Below, piece after piece: positions 1-7,814 of a stretch of DNA of 15,009 nucleotides (positions are counted from its first letter, which is position 1; each line of letters begins with the position of its first letter). The notes below the pieces were generated by a model that was not told the DNA's origin, searched no databases, and saw nothing but the letters and a program-made list of their open reading frames with translations. The translations under genes and the position numbers were made by a program. The DNA comes from B21-G16 sp003644825 [NCBI: Candidatus Zhuqueibacterota bacterium] (GTDB lineage Bacteria > SM23-31 > B21-G16). The DNA lies in NCBI GenBank assembly GCA_003644825.1, contig QNDJ01000008.1, forward strand, positions 1 through 15,009, given 5' to 3'.

Positions 1-1845
1 ACCAGGACAACTGATGACTGGTATACTTATATAGCCGGAGATGATCGGATAATGGACTTATCAATAGGAAGAATTCCTGTCCAGAATAGAGATGAGGCAA
101 AAAATGTAATTGAAAAAATAATTGATTATGAGAAAAAAAACAATCTTGGTAAATGGAGAAATATTATAACATTTGTTGCTGATGATGAATACAGCAATTA
201 TGATAATAATGAATCTATTCATACTTATGATACTGAAGACCTTGCTAATAATTATACTCCTTTGGGTTTCAATAGAAGAAAAATTTATTTAATGGAATAT
301 AAAGGGGTAAAAAATCCTTCAATGGCAGGGATTGATAAACCTGATGCTGCGAAGGATTTAATTAATCAGATTAATGAAGGGACTTTACTTGTGAATTTCA
401 TAGGTCATGGAGCTCCTTATCAACTGGCTAATGAAAGGGTTATTTACTTTGAACGGGATTTCAGCCGTATTCAAAATGAGGGGAAATATCCTTTGTGGGT
501 TTCGGCTTCGTGTGATTTTGCATTTTTTGATAATCCGGATTTTCAAAGTATGGCAGAAGAGCTGATTAATGCAGAAAAAAGGGGAGCTATAGCTGTACTT
601 TCATCCACAAGATTGGCTTATGCTGTTCCAAATGCTGCATTTAATAAAGCATTTTTCAGGTGTTTGTTCAAAAATGACAACAGAACACCCAGAATAGGTG
701 ATGCAATTAGATATTCTAAACAGGAAACCGGAAGTATTGTGAATAATGAAAAGTATGTGATTCTTGGAGACCCAACTATGCGTCTGGGAATACCTGAACT
801 GATGATAAATGTTAATTATTTAAAACCAGATTCGTTCAAGGCGCTCGGAAAGGTAACTGTAAGAGGTGAACTTATGGATTCGACCAGAGTTAAGAAAGCA
901 GTTGACGGTAGATTGTTTATTGATGTTTTCGATACTGAAAGGAGAAGTTCGCACAGAATGCCTAATGGTGTGGAAGTTAATTATATTCTACCGGGCAATA
1001 AATTATTTAAAGGTATAAGTATATTAAGAGACGGTAATTTTGAAGCTAATTTTATAGTTCCTAAGGATATAACTTATGGCGGTAAAAATGGAAGAATATC
1101 CTTTTATTTCCAGAGTGAAGATAAACAGAATGAAAAAATTGATGGAAATGGATACATTGATGGTATTTATACAGGTGGAACAAGTGAGACTCAGGAAGAT
1201 AATGAAGGACCTGTAATAGAAGTTGGTCTTAAAAATAAGACATTTACCAGTGATGGATTTACTTCCCCCAATCCTTTATTTTTAATCAAAATCTCTGATG
1301 AAAATGGTATTAATATAACCGGTGAAATTGGGCATTCAATTACAATTATGTTTGATAATAATCAGGAAACAATAGAGGATATAACAGGATTATTTATCTA
1401 TGATGAAGGAAGTTTTACAGAAGGAAGTATTGAATATCAGGCAAAGAATCTCTCTACTGGAAAGCATGAATTAGAAGTAAAAGCCTGGGATAATTTTAAT
1501 AATTCTTCTACTGAATATGTAAATTTTGAAGTTATTAAGGAAAATGTTCTTACTATAAAAGATGTTTTTAATTATCCGAATCCATTTGCAGAAGAAACAG
1601 TTTTTACCTTCAGAATAAGCGAGGCTTCTGAAGTAAAAATAAAGATTTACACATCAAACGGAAGACTGATAAAAGAGATAACAGGCAATATTGCTGAAAA
1701 TGGTTATAATACAATACAGTGGAATGGGCTGGACAATGACGGTAACAGACTTGCTAATGGAGTATATTTTTATAAGATTATTGCAAAATCTATTGAGAGT
1801 AATTTAAGAGGAGAAGCTATTGGAAAACTCGTTATTATGAAGTGA
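1..1845 (+). CDS. C25 (gingipain/PorU-like) cysteine peptidase, 5'-truncated, with C-terminal FlgD/T9SS-like sorting domain
   Basis: The reading frame is open from base 1, so the N-terminus lies outside the window; the ATG at 52 is internal, because the codons before it (TTDDWYTYIAGDDRIM) continue family-like sequence. A peptidase C25 core is visible: GDD near the left edge, SIGRIPV at about 58-81, the catalytic His in the GHG motif (codon 406-408) and the catalytic Cys in the ASCDF motif (codon 511-513). The His and Cys contexts (NFIGHGxxY, then SASCDF) resemble PorU-type sortases more than classical gingipains. After the peptidase come beta-rich, Ig-like stretches (about 800-1540). The last ~95 residues start with NYPNPF and end GKLVIMK, with an NGVYFYKI motif, typical of FlgD-like/type IX secretion sorting domains. 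By family knowledge it would be exported and act at the cell surface, either as a T9SS sortase or as a secreted protease; the sequence does not decide which. The lipoprotein gene follows after 78 bases. Confidence 0.85.
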   Translation, partial: TRTTDDWYTYIAGDDRIMDLSIGRIPVQNRDEAKNVIEKIIDYEKKNNLGKWRNIITFVADDEYSNYDNNESIHTYDTEDLANNYTPLGFNRRKIYLMEYKGVKNPSMAGIDKPDAAKDLINQINEGTLLVNFIGHGAPYQLANERVIYFERDFSRIQNEGKYPLWVSASCDFAFFDNPDFQSMAEELINAEKRGAIAVLSSTRLAYAVPNAAFNKAFFRCLFKNDNRTPRIGDAIRYSKQETGSIVNNEKYVILGDPTMRLGIPELMINVNYLKPDSFKALGKVTVRGELMDSTRVKKAVDGRLFIDVFDTERRSSHRMPNGVEVNYILPGNKLFKGISILRDGNFEANFIVPKDITYGGKNGRISFYFQSEDKQNEKIDGNGYIDGIYTGGTSETQEDNEGPVIEVGLKNKTFTSDGFTSPNPLFLIKISDENGINITGEIGHSITIMFDNNQETIEDITGLFIYDEGSFTEGSIEYQAKNLSTGKHELEVKAWDNFNNSSTEYVNFEVIKENVLTIKDVFNYPNPFAEETVFTFRISEASEVKIKIYTSNGRLIKEITGNIAENGYNTIQWNGLDNDGNRLANGVYFYKIIAKSIESNLRGEAIGKLVIMK

Positions 1846-1923
1846 TAAAACAGTTATATAAGCTATTAAAGGGTTAGTGAATTATTAGTTTTAATTATTT
1901 CAACAGAAGTGGGATATTTTTAA

Positions 1924-2352
1924 ATGAAAGTAACAGGATGTTCATTTTTTTTATTAATGATTTTTGTTAGTGTCCATTGTAGCAAGACAAGCAGTAAAAA
2001 AGGAACAACAAATCCCTCACTGGACGACCCCTACATTATAGATATTGTTCTGTGTGTTGAGGTTGTGAATAATAAACCAGCAGGTATAACAACAGTTTTT
2101 ACTGAACATGATGAAATTCACCTGTGGATAGAATGGGATAACATCTTTGATCGGCACGAGCTGACTGTGGAATGGATAAATCTTGACGGAAATCTGGAGT
2201 TGAGAGATAATATAACATTTACTTCAGATAATGGTCGTCAGGTTACGTGGTTTGCTATCAAACCCGGTATACCTGTTAAAAAGGGAAGCTGGGAAGTGGT
2301 GGTTTATCTGGATGGAATTTTTGAAAGAAGCCTTTTCTTTGAAATAATTTAG
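1924..2352 (+). CDS. Small putative lipoprotein with Ig-like beta domain, function unknown
   Basis: This encodes 142 residues. The N-terminus is a short basic start (MKVTGC), a hydrophobic core (FFLLMIFVSV), then HCSK, followed by a Ser/Thr/Lys/Gly-rich linker: the layout of a lipoprotein signal with Cys19 as the lipidated residue. The -1 residue is His, whereas the usual lipobox has Gly/Ala/Ser, so lipidation is inferred rather than certain. The remaining ~110 residues are predicted beta strands with spaced aromatic residues (HLWIEWDN, LTVEWINLDG, GSWEVVVYLDG) and end FFEII, suggesting one Ig-like sandwich domain. A purine-rich GTGGGA lies 9 bases before the ATG and serves as a plausible ribosome site. 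I do not recognise a named family. Its position after the surface protease suggests an envelope role, but there is no functional evidence. Confidence 0.6.
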   Translation: MKVTGCSFFLLMIFVSVHCSKTSSKKGTTNPSLDDPYIIDIVLCVEVVNNKPAGITTVFTEHDEIHLWIEWDNIFDRHELTVEWINLDGNLELRDNITFTSDNGRQVTWFAIKPGIPVKKGSWEVVVYLDGIFERSLFFEII

Positions 2353-2529
2353 TCTGGTACAGGAATATTACTTCAAAGTCAGGAAACAGGTTTTATAGAA
2401 TAATTTTAAAACGAGGTTATATTAATAAATACAATTACTTACCTTCTTTTTGTTATATATGAGTAAATCCTTGATTTAAAACCTTAATATTGTTCTAAAA
2501 AGCTCGATGAAGAATGAAATTTATAATTC

Positions 2530-2558
2530 TTGACAAAACAAATTATTTTTATTAAAAT
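2530..2558 (+). promoter_or_regulatory. Candidate sigma-70-type promoter upstream of glucan phosphorylase
   Basis: A perfect -35 hexamer TTGACA (2530-2535) is followed, after a 17-base spacer, by TAAAAT (2553-2558), a 5/6 match to TATAAT. It reads toward the phosphorylase gene and would give a leader of about 55-60 bases. The surrounding 2353-2622 region (270 bases) holds no gene that I can support. Confidence 0.6.
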
Positions 2559-2578
2559 TGTAAATCAGGATAGGGTAT

Positions 2579-2584
2579 TATAAT
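2579..2584 (+). promoter_or_regulatory. Second candidate -10 element for the phosphorylase gene
   Basis: This is an exact TATAAT. The best upstream partner is TTGTAA (2558-2563) with a short 15-base spacer, so this promoter is weaker on paper than the one just upstream. In AT-rich DNA a single TATAAT can occur by chance, so it is offered as a tandem start site only. Confidence 0.3.
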
Positions 2585-2612
2585 TTGTTTTATATATTAT
2601 TAAAAAATATTT

Positions 2613-2616
2613 GGAG
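2613..2616 (+). promoter_or_regulatory. Ribosome binding site that fixes the phosphorylase start
   Basis: GGAG lies six bases before the ATG at 2623. It overlaps an in-frame TTG at 2611, which would destroy the site if used as the start, and no other Shine-Dalgarno-like sequence precedes that TTG. The ATG at 2623 is therefore preferred. Confidence 0.7.
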
Positions 2617-2622
2617 TCCATA

Positions 2623-5184
2623 ATGAAACCTATCAGTACGTATACGGTAGTTCCAAAGTTACCTAAAAAAATGATGAAGATTAAAGAAATTGCTTATAAT
2701 TTATGGTGGGCATGGAATAATGATGCAATTGATTTATTCAGACGCCTGGATAGTGACCTCTGGGAAGAATCGAATCATAACCCTGTAAAAATGTTATCAA
2801 CAATAAGCCAGAAGGTGCTTGAAGAAAAATCTTCTGATGATGGTTTTCTTGAACATCTGAGAAATATTGTGAAAAAATTTGAACATTATATTAAAGAAAA
2901 AACCTGGTATGAAAAGAACTTTGGAAAGCAAGATTCTCCTCGTATTGCCTATTTTTCTGCAGAATTTGGTCTGACGGAATGTATTCCTATTTATTCTGGT
3001 GGTCTGGGGATTTTAGCAGGAGACCATCTAAAATCAGCTTCTGACCTTGGAATTCCATTGGTGGGGGTCGGGCTTCTGTACCAGAAAGGATATTTTCGCC
3101 AGTATTTGAATAATGATGGATGGCAGGGTGAGTTATATCCCATTAATGATTTTTATAATCTTCCATTGGTACTGGTAAAAAATGAGGAAGGAAAACCGCT
3201 GATGGTAGGAGTTTCTTTTCCTGGTAGAACGGTCTGGGCACAGATATGGAAGGTAAATGTCGGTAGAATTTCCCTTTATCTCCTTGATACTAATATTCCT
3301 GTAAATAGCATTGAAGACCAGGATATTACAGATGAACTTTATGGTGGAGACAATGAAATGAGAATAAAACAGGAACTTATTCTCGGAATTGGAGGTGTAA
3401 GGGCACTTCATAAGCTTGGTATTCATCCGCAGGTTTATCATATGAATGAGGGGCATTCTGCTTTTCTTGCCCTTGAAAGAATAAGGTCTTATATTGAAGA
3501 AAAGGGATTATCCTTTTATGAAGCTCTGGAAGCAACGAAAACAGGGAATATTTTTACGACCCATACCCCTGTACCTGCAGGGATTGACCTGTTTCCAATA
3601 GATTTAATGAAAAAATACTTTCTTGATTACTGTAACCAGCTAAAAATTTCCTGGGATGAATTCTTAAAACTCGGGGTAGAAACAAATTCTGGCCAGGAAA
3701 AGATGTTTTCGATGGCAATACTTGCCATAAGAACAGCTTCGTATATTAATGGTGTAAGCAAACTTCACGGTGTTGTTTCAAGAAATATGTTTCATTATCT
3801 CTGGCCTCAGGTGCCTGTAGATGAAGTTCCGATTACTTCGATTACTAATGGTGTTCACCACAGGTCCTGGATTTCGAAAGATATGTCGGGTTTATATGAT
3901 AGATATCTTGGACCAAAATGGCTTGGTGACCCTTCTGACCAGACAGTCTGGGAGAGAGTCGAACAGATTCCTGATGAAGAACTATGGAGAACTCATGAGA
4001 GAAGAAGAGAAAGACTTGTTGCTTTTACCCGCAGAAGACTAAAAGAACAGTTAAGAAGGGTGGGAGCACCTGAATCAGAAATATTACAGGCTGAAGTAGT
4101 TCTTAATCCTGATGCTCTGACTATTGGATTTGCCCGAAGGTTTGCTACCTACAAAAGGGCAGACCTTTTGTTGAGGGACCCGGAGAGGCTTGCAAAAATC
4201 GTTTCAAATGAGGAAAGACCTGTTCAAATTATATTCTCAGGGAAAGCTCATCCCAAGGATATACCCGGTAAAAATCTTATTAGAGAGCTTGTTAAAATTG
4301 CCCGCAGAGGAGAGTTCAGAAGACATATTGTTTTTCTTGAGGATTATAATATGATAATTTCGAGATATCTTGTTCAGGGCGTTGACCTGTGGTTGAATAC
4401 TCCTAAAAGGCTTTATGAGGCAAGTGGAACAAGTGGTATGAAAGCTTCAGCAAATGGAGTTATCAATATGAGTATTCTTGATGGCTGGTGGGATGAAGCT
4501 TATAAGCCGGGTATCGGGTGGGCTATTGGTAAAGATATTGAATACGATGATATTGAATACCAGTATGACGTTGAATCAAAGGCAATTTATGATATTCTTG
4601 AAAAAGAGGTTATTCCCCTCTTCTATGATAGAGGCGCAGATAGATTGCCAAGAAAATGGATAAAATTGATGAAAAATTCTTTAACTTCTATCTGTCCTGT
4701 GTTTAATACCAACAGAATGGTTTGTGAATACACTGAACGGTTTTATAATGATGCACTTAAAAAGTATTATCTTGTTAATAAGGATAATATGAAGATTGCC
4801 AGGGAAATGGCAGCCTGGAAGGAAAACTTGAAAAGAGAATGGTCTAAAATTACCATTAAAAAAGTTATTACAAAGTCTCCAGAGGAGCTACCTGTAGGCT
4901 CAAAGGTTGAAATAGAGGCAGAAATTTTTCTTGGAACTGTTCAACATAAAGATGTATCTGTTGAGATTTATTCAGGTACTATTGACCACAAAGGACAGAT
5001 AGATAATGGTAAATCTTTTCCAATGATTTTATCGGAACAATTAGAAGGTGGAAACTACATCTTTAAGGGGAGTATTCCCTGTAAAATGAGTGGTGTTCAT
5101 GGGTTTTCGGTTAGAATCTTACCTAAAAATGACCATCTTGTTAATCCAGTAGAAATGGGGCTTATTCTCTGGGCTTCTCAATAA
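2623..5184 (+). CDS. glgP: Alpha-glucan phosphorylase (GT35, short Thermotoga/Thermus-type with DUF3417 N-terminus)
   Basis: The product has 853 residues and is predicted to be a cytoplasmic, PLP-dependent enzyme that releases glucose-1-phosphate from glycogen or maltodextrin with inorganic phosphate. An N-terminal DUF3417-like segment covers about residues 1-100 (IAYNLWWAWNNDA). The catalytic core contains IAYFSAEFGL, YSGGLGILAGDHLKSASD, VYHMNEGHSAF (about 272-280), FTTHTPVPAG and TNGVHHRSW. The PLP motif GTSGMKASANG places the Schiff-base lysine at residue 607 (codon 4441-4443). The last ~110 residues form a beta-rich tail usual in this short family (TIGR02094-like). The core is complete, with no frameshift. 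It appears monocistronic: it has its own promoter region upstream and a 165-base gap with another promoter downstream. An Arg-rich block at roughly residues 442-540 contrasts with the Lys-rich remainder. Assignment to the alpha-glucan family is firm; the preferred glucan length cannot be read from sequence. Confidence 0.95.
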   Translation: MKPISTYTVVPKLPKKMMKIKEIAYNLWWAWNNDAIDLFRRLDSDLWEESNHNPVKMLSTISQKVLEEKSSDDGFLEHLRNIVKKFEHYIKEKTWYEKNFGKQDSPRIAYFSAEFGLTECIPIYSGGLGILAGDHLKSASDLGIPLVGVGLLYQKGYFRQYLNNDGWQGELYPINDFYNLPLVLVKNEEGKPLMVGVSFPGRTVWAQIWKVNVGRISLYLLDTNIPVNSIEDQDITDELYGGDNEMRIKQELILGIGGVRALHKLGIHPQVYHMNEGHSAFLALERIRSYIEEKGLSFYEALEATKTGNIFTTHTPVPAGIDLFPIDLMKKYFLDYCNQLKISWDEFLKLGVETNSGQEKMFSMAILAIRTASYINGVSKLHGVVSRNMFHYLWPQVPVDEVPITSITNGVHHRSWISKDMSGLYDRYLGPKWLGDPSDQTVWERVEQIPDEELWRTHERRRERLVAFTRRRLKEQLRRVGAPESEILQAEVVLNPDALTIGFARRFATYKRADLLLRDPERLAKIVSNEERPVQIIFSGKAHPKDIPGKNLIRELVKIARRGEFRRHIVFLEDYNMIISRYLVQGVDLWLNTPKRLYEASGTSGMKASANGVINMSILDGWWDEAYKPGIGWAIGKDIEYDDIEYQYDVESKAIYDILEKEVIPLFYDRGADRLPRKWIKLMKNSLTSICPVFNTNRMVCEYTERFYNDALKKYYLVNKDNMKIAREMAAWKENLKREWSKITIKKVITKSPEELPVGSKVEIEAEIFLGTVQHKDVSVEIYSGTIDHKGQIDNGKSFPMILSEQLEGGNYIFKGSIPCKMSGVHGFSVRILPKNDHLVNPVEMGLILWASQ

Positions 5185-5307
5185 AAAGATTTCTCAAAAT
5201 TAGAAAACTGTTGAGGCTCTGTTCCTTTTTTTAAGAAATACAATAAAATCTCTGTTAAAATAGTGTTAAATAAACTTTAGAATAATTTTTATTTTAAGGC
5301 ACAATAT

Positions 5308-5338
5308 TTGCAAAATAATTATTATGGAATTATATAAT
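5308..5338 (+). promoter_or_regulatory. Candidate promoter of the redox-sensor gene train, very close to the first start codon
   Basis: TTGCAA (5308-5313) is followed by TATAAT (5333-5338); the spacer is 19 bases, or 17 if TATATA at 5331-5336 is taken as the -10. Transcription would begin near 5344-5346, only a few bases before the ATG at 5350. That ATG has no properly spaced Shine-Dalgarno sequence, so the message may be leaderless or nearly so. A strongly AT-rich background raises the chance of coincidence. Confidence 0.4.
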
Positions 5339-5349
5339 TTATTTTGGAA

Positions 5350-7401
5350 ATGTCCACTGTTTATACTATTAAGGAAAAATGCAGGAAATGTTATTCTTGT
5401 ATAAGGATATGCCCTGCTAAAGCGATAAAACTGGAAAAGGGTGAAATCAAAACTATCGAAAGCAGATGTATTCTCTGTGGAAGCTGCTTTAAGGTATGCC
5501 CTCAAAATGCCAAGGGATTTAAGACTGGATTTGAGAAAGTTAAACAGATGTTAGATTCCGGAGAGAAGTTGATTGCCTGTCTTGACCCTTCATTTCCTGC
5601 AGTTCTGGATGTTGGAACCCCCAGGCAACTTGTAACCGCAGTAAAAAAACTTGGTTTCAGTGAGGTATGGGAGGTCGCTTTTGGTGCAGAGCTTGTTGCA
5701 AGAGAATATAATAAACTATTAAAACAGGGAAAGATGAAAACTATTATTTCATCTGTATGCCCTGCTATTGTTCAATACGTAGAGAAATTTGTCCCGGAAC
5801 TGGTTAAATTTTTAGCGCCTATTGTTTCACCTGTTATAGCTGTAGGTAAGTTGATAAAAGAAAGGCATAACCCTGAAGCAAAGGTTGTATATATAGGACC
5901 CTGCCTTGCAAGAATCGGTGAGATTAGGGAGAAAGAAGTAAGAGGTTATATTGATGAAGTTCTTATTTTTCATGACCTTGCTGAAATGTTTGAGGAAAAA
6001 TCAATTGATAGAACCAGGCAGGAAGAATCAGAATTCGATGGATATAAACCGTGTTTAGCGAGGTTATCATCGGTATCCGGGGGGCTTTTGAGGAGTATAG
6101 GACAGAAAATTGACCCTCTTGAAGAGAGTATAGTGGTAACATCGGGAAGATACCGTTCTGTGAGGGCAATTCACGGACTTGAAAAAGGGCACATTGTTGC
6201 AAAATTTCTTGACCTTTTGTTCTGTCAGGGCTGTATTGATGGACCCTTCATTGATAGAGAAATATCCATAACCGGGCGGAGACAAATTATTGCTAACTAT
6301 ATAAAAACTGAATATAAAAGGGTAGGTGGAGTTAATCAGGATGACATTAAAAAATTTGAGGATTTAGACCTTAAGAGAGGGTTTAAAATACAGAATCTAT
6401 TGTTAAGAATGCCGACCGAAAAAGAAATTCAGGATGTACTTGCAAAAATTGATAAAACAGAACCATATAAAAACCTTGATTGTGGTGCCTGTGGTTATGA
6501 AACCTGTAGGGAAAAAGCAATTGCTGTTTTGCAGGGTTTAGCAGAGATTGATATGTGTTTACCTTATCTTCTTGACCATCACAAGGAATTATATAAACAG
6601 CTTGAGAAATCTCATAAGGAGCTCCAGGAGTCTCATAGAAAACTTGAAGAGGCTCAACAACAATTGATTCAAACAGAAAAGCTTGCGTCTCTTGGTCAGC
6701 TTGCCGCAGGGGTCGCTCATGAAATTAACAACCCCCTGGGTGTAATTATGATTTATTCTCATATTCTTTTGAAAGAAATTGATGAAGATAAAAAGAAAAA
6801 AGAAAAACTGGAAATAATTATTAAAGAGTCTACAAGAGCAAAAGAAATAGTTAAGGGTTTATTGAGTTTTGCAAGAGAAAGAAAGTTAAAACCAGGTCTT
6901 GGTAATATAAATGAAGTAGTTAATGAAGCTCTTAAGCTTATTGAGGGACAATCATTTTTTCATAATATTGAGATAACGAAGGATTATGATTTGTCAATTC
7001 CTCAAATGTTTATGGATTCTGCTCAGTTGAAACAGGTTTTTCTGAATATTATTCTTAATGCTGCGGAAGCAATGAAAGGGAATGGAAAGTTGAATATTAA
7101 AACAAGCCTTGTGCGGGATGATAACAGAATTAAGATAAGATTTTCTGATACAGGTCCTGGAATTTCTCAGTTGAAGATTCAGAAGATATTTGATCCCTTC
7201 TATACTACTAAAGAAAAGGGAACGGGATTGGGCCTTGCAGTAGCTTATGGAATTGTTCAAAGACATAAAGGAACAATAATAGCAGAGAGTGAAGAAGGAA
7301 AAGGAGCAACATTTATAATTGATTTACCGATAATAAAGGATGAATCTGTATTAACCTCTGCCATCATAGAAGAAGTGGAAAAACCAGGAGTAAAAAAATG
7401 A
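5350..7401 (+). CDS. [FeFe]-hydrogenase-like sensor (HydS type) fused to a histidine kinase
   Basis: The product has 683 residues and is predicted to be soluble. Order: two [4Fe-4S] ferredoxin motifs (CRKCYSCIRICP and CILCGSCFKVCP, about residues 13-60); an [FeFe] hydrogenase large-subunit domain (about 70-320); a four-Cys Fe-S domain (DCGACGYETC near 377-386, further Cys near 403); a coiled coil (about 410-450); HisKA with His457 in AHEINNP; and an HATPase domain with N box (NIILNAAEAM), DTGPGI and GTGLGLAVAYG. H-cluster ligand candidates are Cys137 (SSVCP), Cys185 (GPC), Cys292 and Cys295 (FCQGC). The canonical TSCCP proton-relay Cys is Val, the MPC Met is Gly, and the last pair is CxxC rather than CPGGC, so a catalytic hydrogenase is unlikely. 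By analogy with sensory hydrogenases it probably reads H2 or redox state and controls its own kinase. The ATG at 5350 matches where such proteins begin; an in-frame TTG at 5344 lacks support. It overlaps the next gene by four bases (ATGA), with GGAG seven bases before that start. Confidence 0.9.
   Translation: MSTVYTIKEKCRKCYSCIRICPAKAIKLEKGEIKTIESRCILCGSCFKVCPQNAKGFKTGFEKVKQMLDSGEKLIACLDPSFPAVLDVGTPRQLVTAVKKLGFSEVWEVAFGAELVAREYNKLLKQGKMKTIISSVCPAIVQYVEKFVPELVKFLAPIVSPVIAVGKLIKERHNPEAKVVYIGPCLARIGEIREKEVRGYIDEVLIFHDLAEMFEEKSIDRTRQEESEFDGYKPCLARLSSVSGGLLRSIGQKIDPLEESIVVTSGRYRSVRAIHGLEKGHIVAKFLDLLFCQGCIDGPFIDREISITGRRQIIANYIKTEYKRVGGVNQDDIKKFEDLDLKRGFKIQNLLLRMPTEKEIQDVLAKIDKTEPYKNLDCGACGYETCREKAIAVLQGLAEIDMCLPYLLDHHKELYKQLEKSHKELQESHRKLEEAQQQLIQTEKLASLGQLAAGVAHEINNPLGVIMIYSHILLKEIDEDKKKKEKLEIIIKESTRAKEIVKGLLSFARERKLKPGLGNINEVVNEALKLIEGQSFFHNIEITKDYDLSIPQMFMDSAQLKQVFLNIILNAAEAMKGNGKLNIKTSLVRDDNRIKIRFSDTGPGISQLKIQKIFDPFYTTKEKGTGLGLAVAYGIVQRHKGTIIAESEEGKGATFIIDLPIIKDESVLTSAIIEEVEKPGVKK
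7387..7390 (+). promoter_or_regulatory. Ribosome binding site of the lone receiver gene, inside the sensor-kinase 3' end
   Basis: GGAG sits seven bases before the ATG at 7398 and inside the final codons of the sensor kinase. Together with the ATGA start/stop overlap (7398-7401) it indicates translational coupling, and so fixed stoichiometry, between the kinase and its likely receiver. Confidence 0.7.
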
Positions 7402-7805
7402 ATAAAAAGCCAAAAATTTTACTTGTTGATGATGATATAGATTTCATAGAAATGAATAAGGCTGTTCTTGAAAATAACGGGTATGAGGTTGTATCTGCAT
7501 TTAGTGCAAGAGAGGGGCTGGATAAAGTTAAGGTGGAAATGCCAGACGTTATTGTTCTTGACCTGATGATGGAAAGATTTGATTCTGGGTTTTCTTTTAC
7601 TAAGGAGATAAAATCTGACCCTGTATTTAAAAACATTCCAATACTTATGCTTACGGCTGTTGCTGAAAAAACTGGTTATAAATTTTCTCAGGAACTTGAT
7701 AGCTACTGGATGAAAACAGATGATTTTGCAGATAAACCTATTAAGCCTTCGACCTTGCTTGAGAGAATTAAAAAACTGCTTGAAAGAACTAAAAAAGAGG
7801 AATAA
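7398..7805 (+). CDS. Stand-alone response-regulator receiver domain
   Basis: This encodes 135 residues, just one CheY-like receiver. The acidic pocket is LLVDDD (Asp11-13), the phosphoacceptor is Asp55 in VLDLMM, the conserved Thr is in MLTAV, and the Lys is in DKPIKP near the end. A charged helix with no output domain ends the protein. A loop after Asp55 (ERFDSGF) and an inserted stretch around SQELDSYWMKTDDF make it longer than a minimal CheY, as in receivers annotated with hydrogenase-linked kinases. Its ATG overlaps the stop of the sensor kinase, so it is the natural first acceptor of phosphate from His457. With no DNA-binding or enzymatic domain it must act by protein contact or pass phosphate onward; the neighbouring receiver-kinase is an obvious partner. 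That partnership is inferred from order alone. Confidence 0.9.
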   Translation: MNKKPKILLVDDDIDFIEMNKAVLENNGYEVVSAFSAREGLDKVKVEMPDVIVLDLMMERFDSGFSFTKEIKSDPVFKNIPILMLTAVAEKTGYKFSQELDSYWMKTDDFADKPIKPSTLLERIKKLLERTKKEE

Positions 7806-7814
7806 AATTTCTTG

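Noticed and set aside
2511-2530. Inverted repeat AGAAT...ATTCT touching the -35 element
   Set aside because: The arms are only five bases with mismatched interior in very AT-rich DNA; chance is likely.
3133-3456. Open reading frame of 107 codons on the minus strand
   Set aside because: It is antisense to the conserved phosphorylase core, with no recognisable motif or ribosome site.
5185-5240. Possible terminator after the phosphorylase (T run at 5226-5232)
   Set aside because: No convincing GC-rich stem precedes the T run, so a terminator is not claimed.
5350-7401. Catalytic [FeFe] hydrogenase
   Set aside because: The proton-relay cysteine is missing and the chain ends in a histidine kinase; a sensory role fits better.
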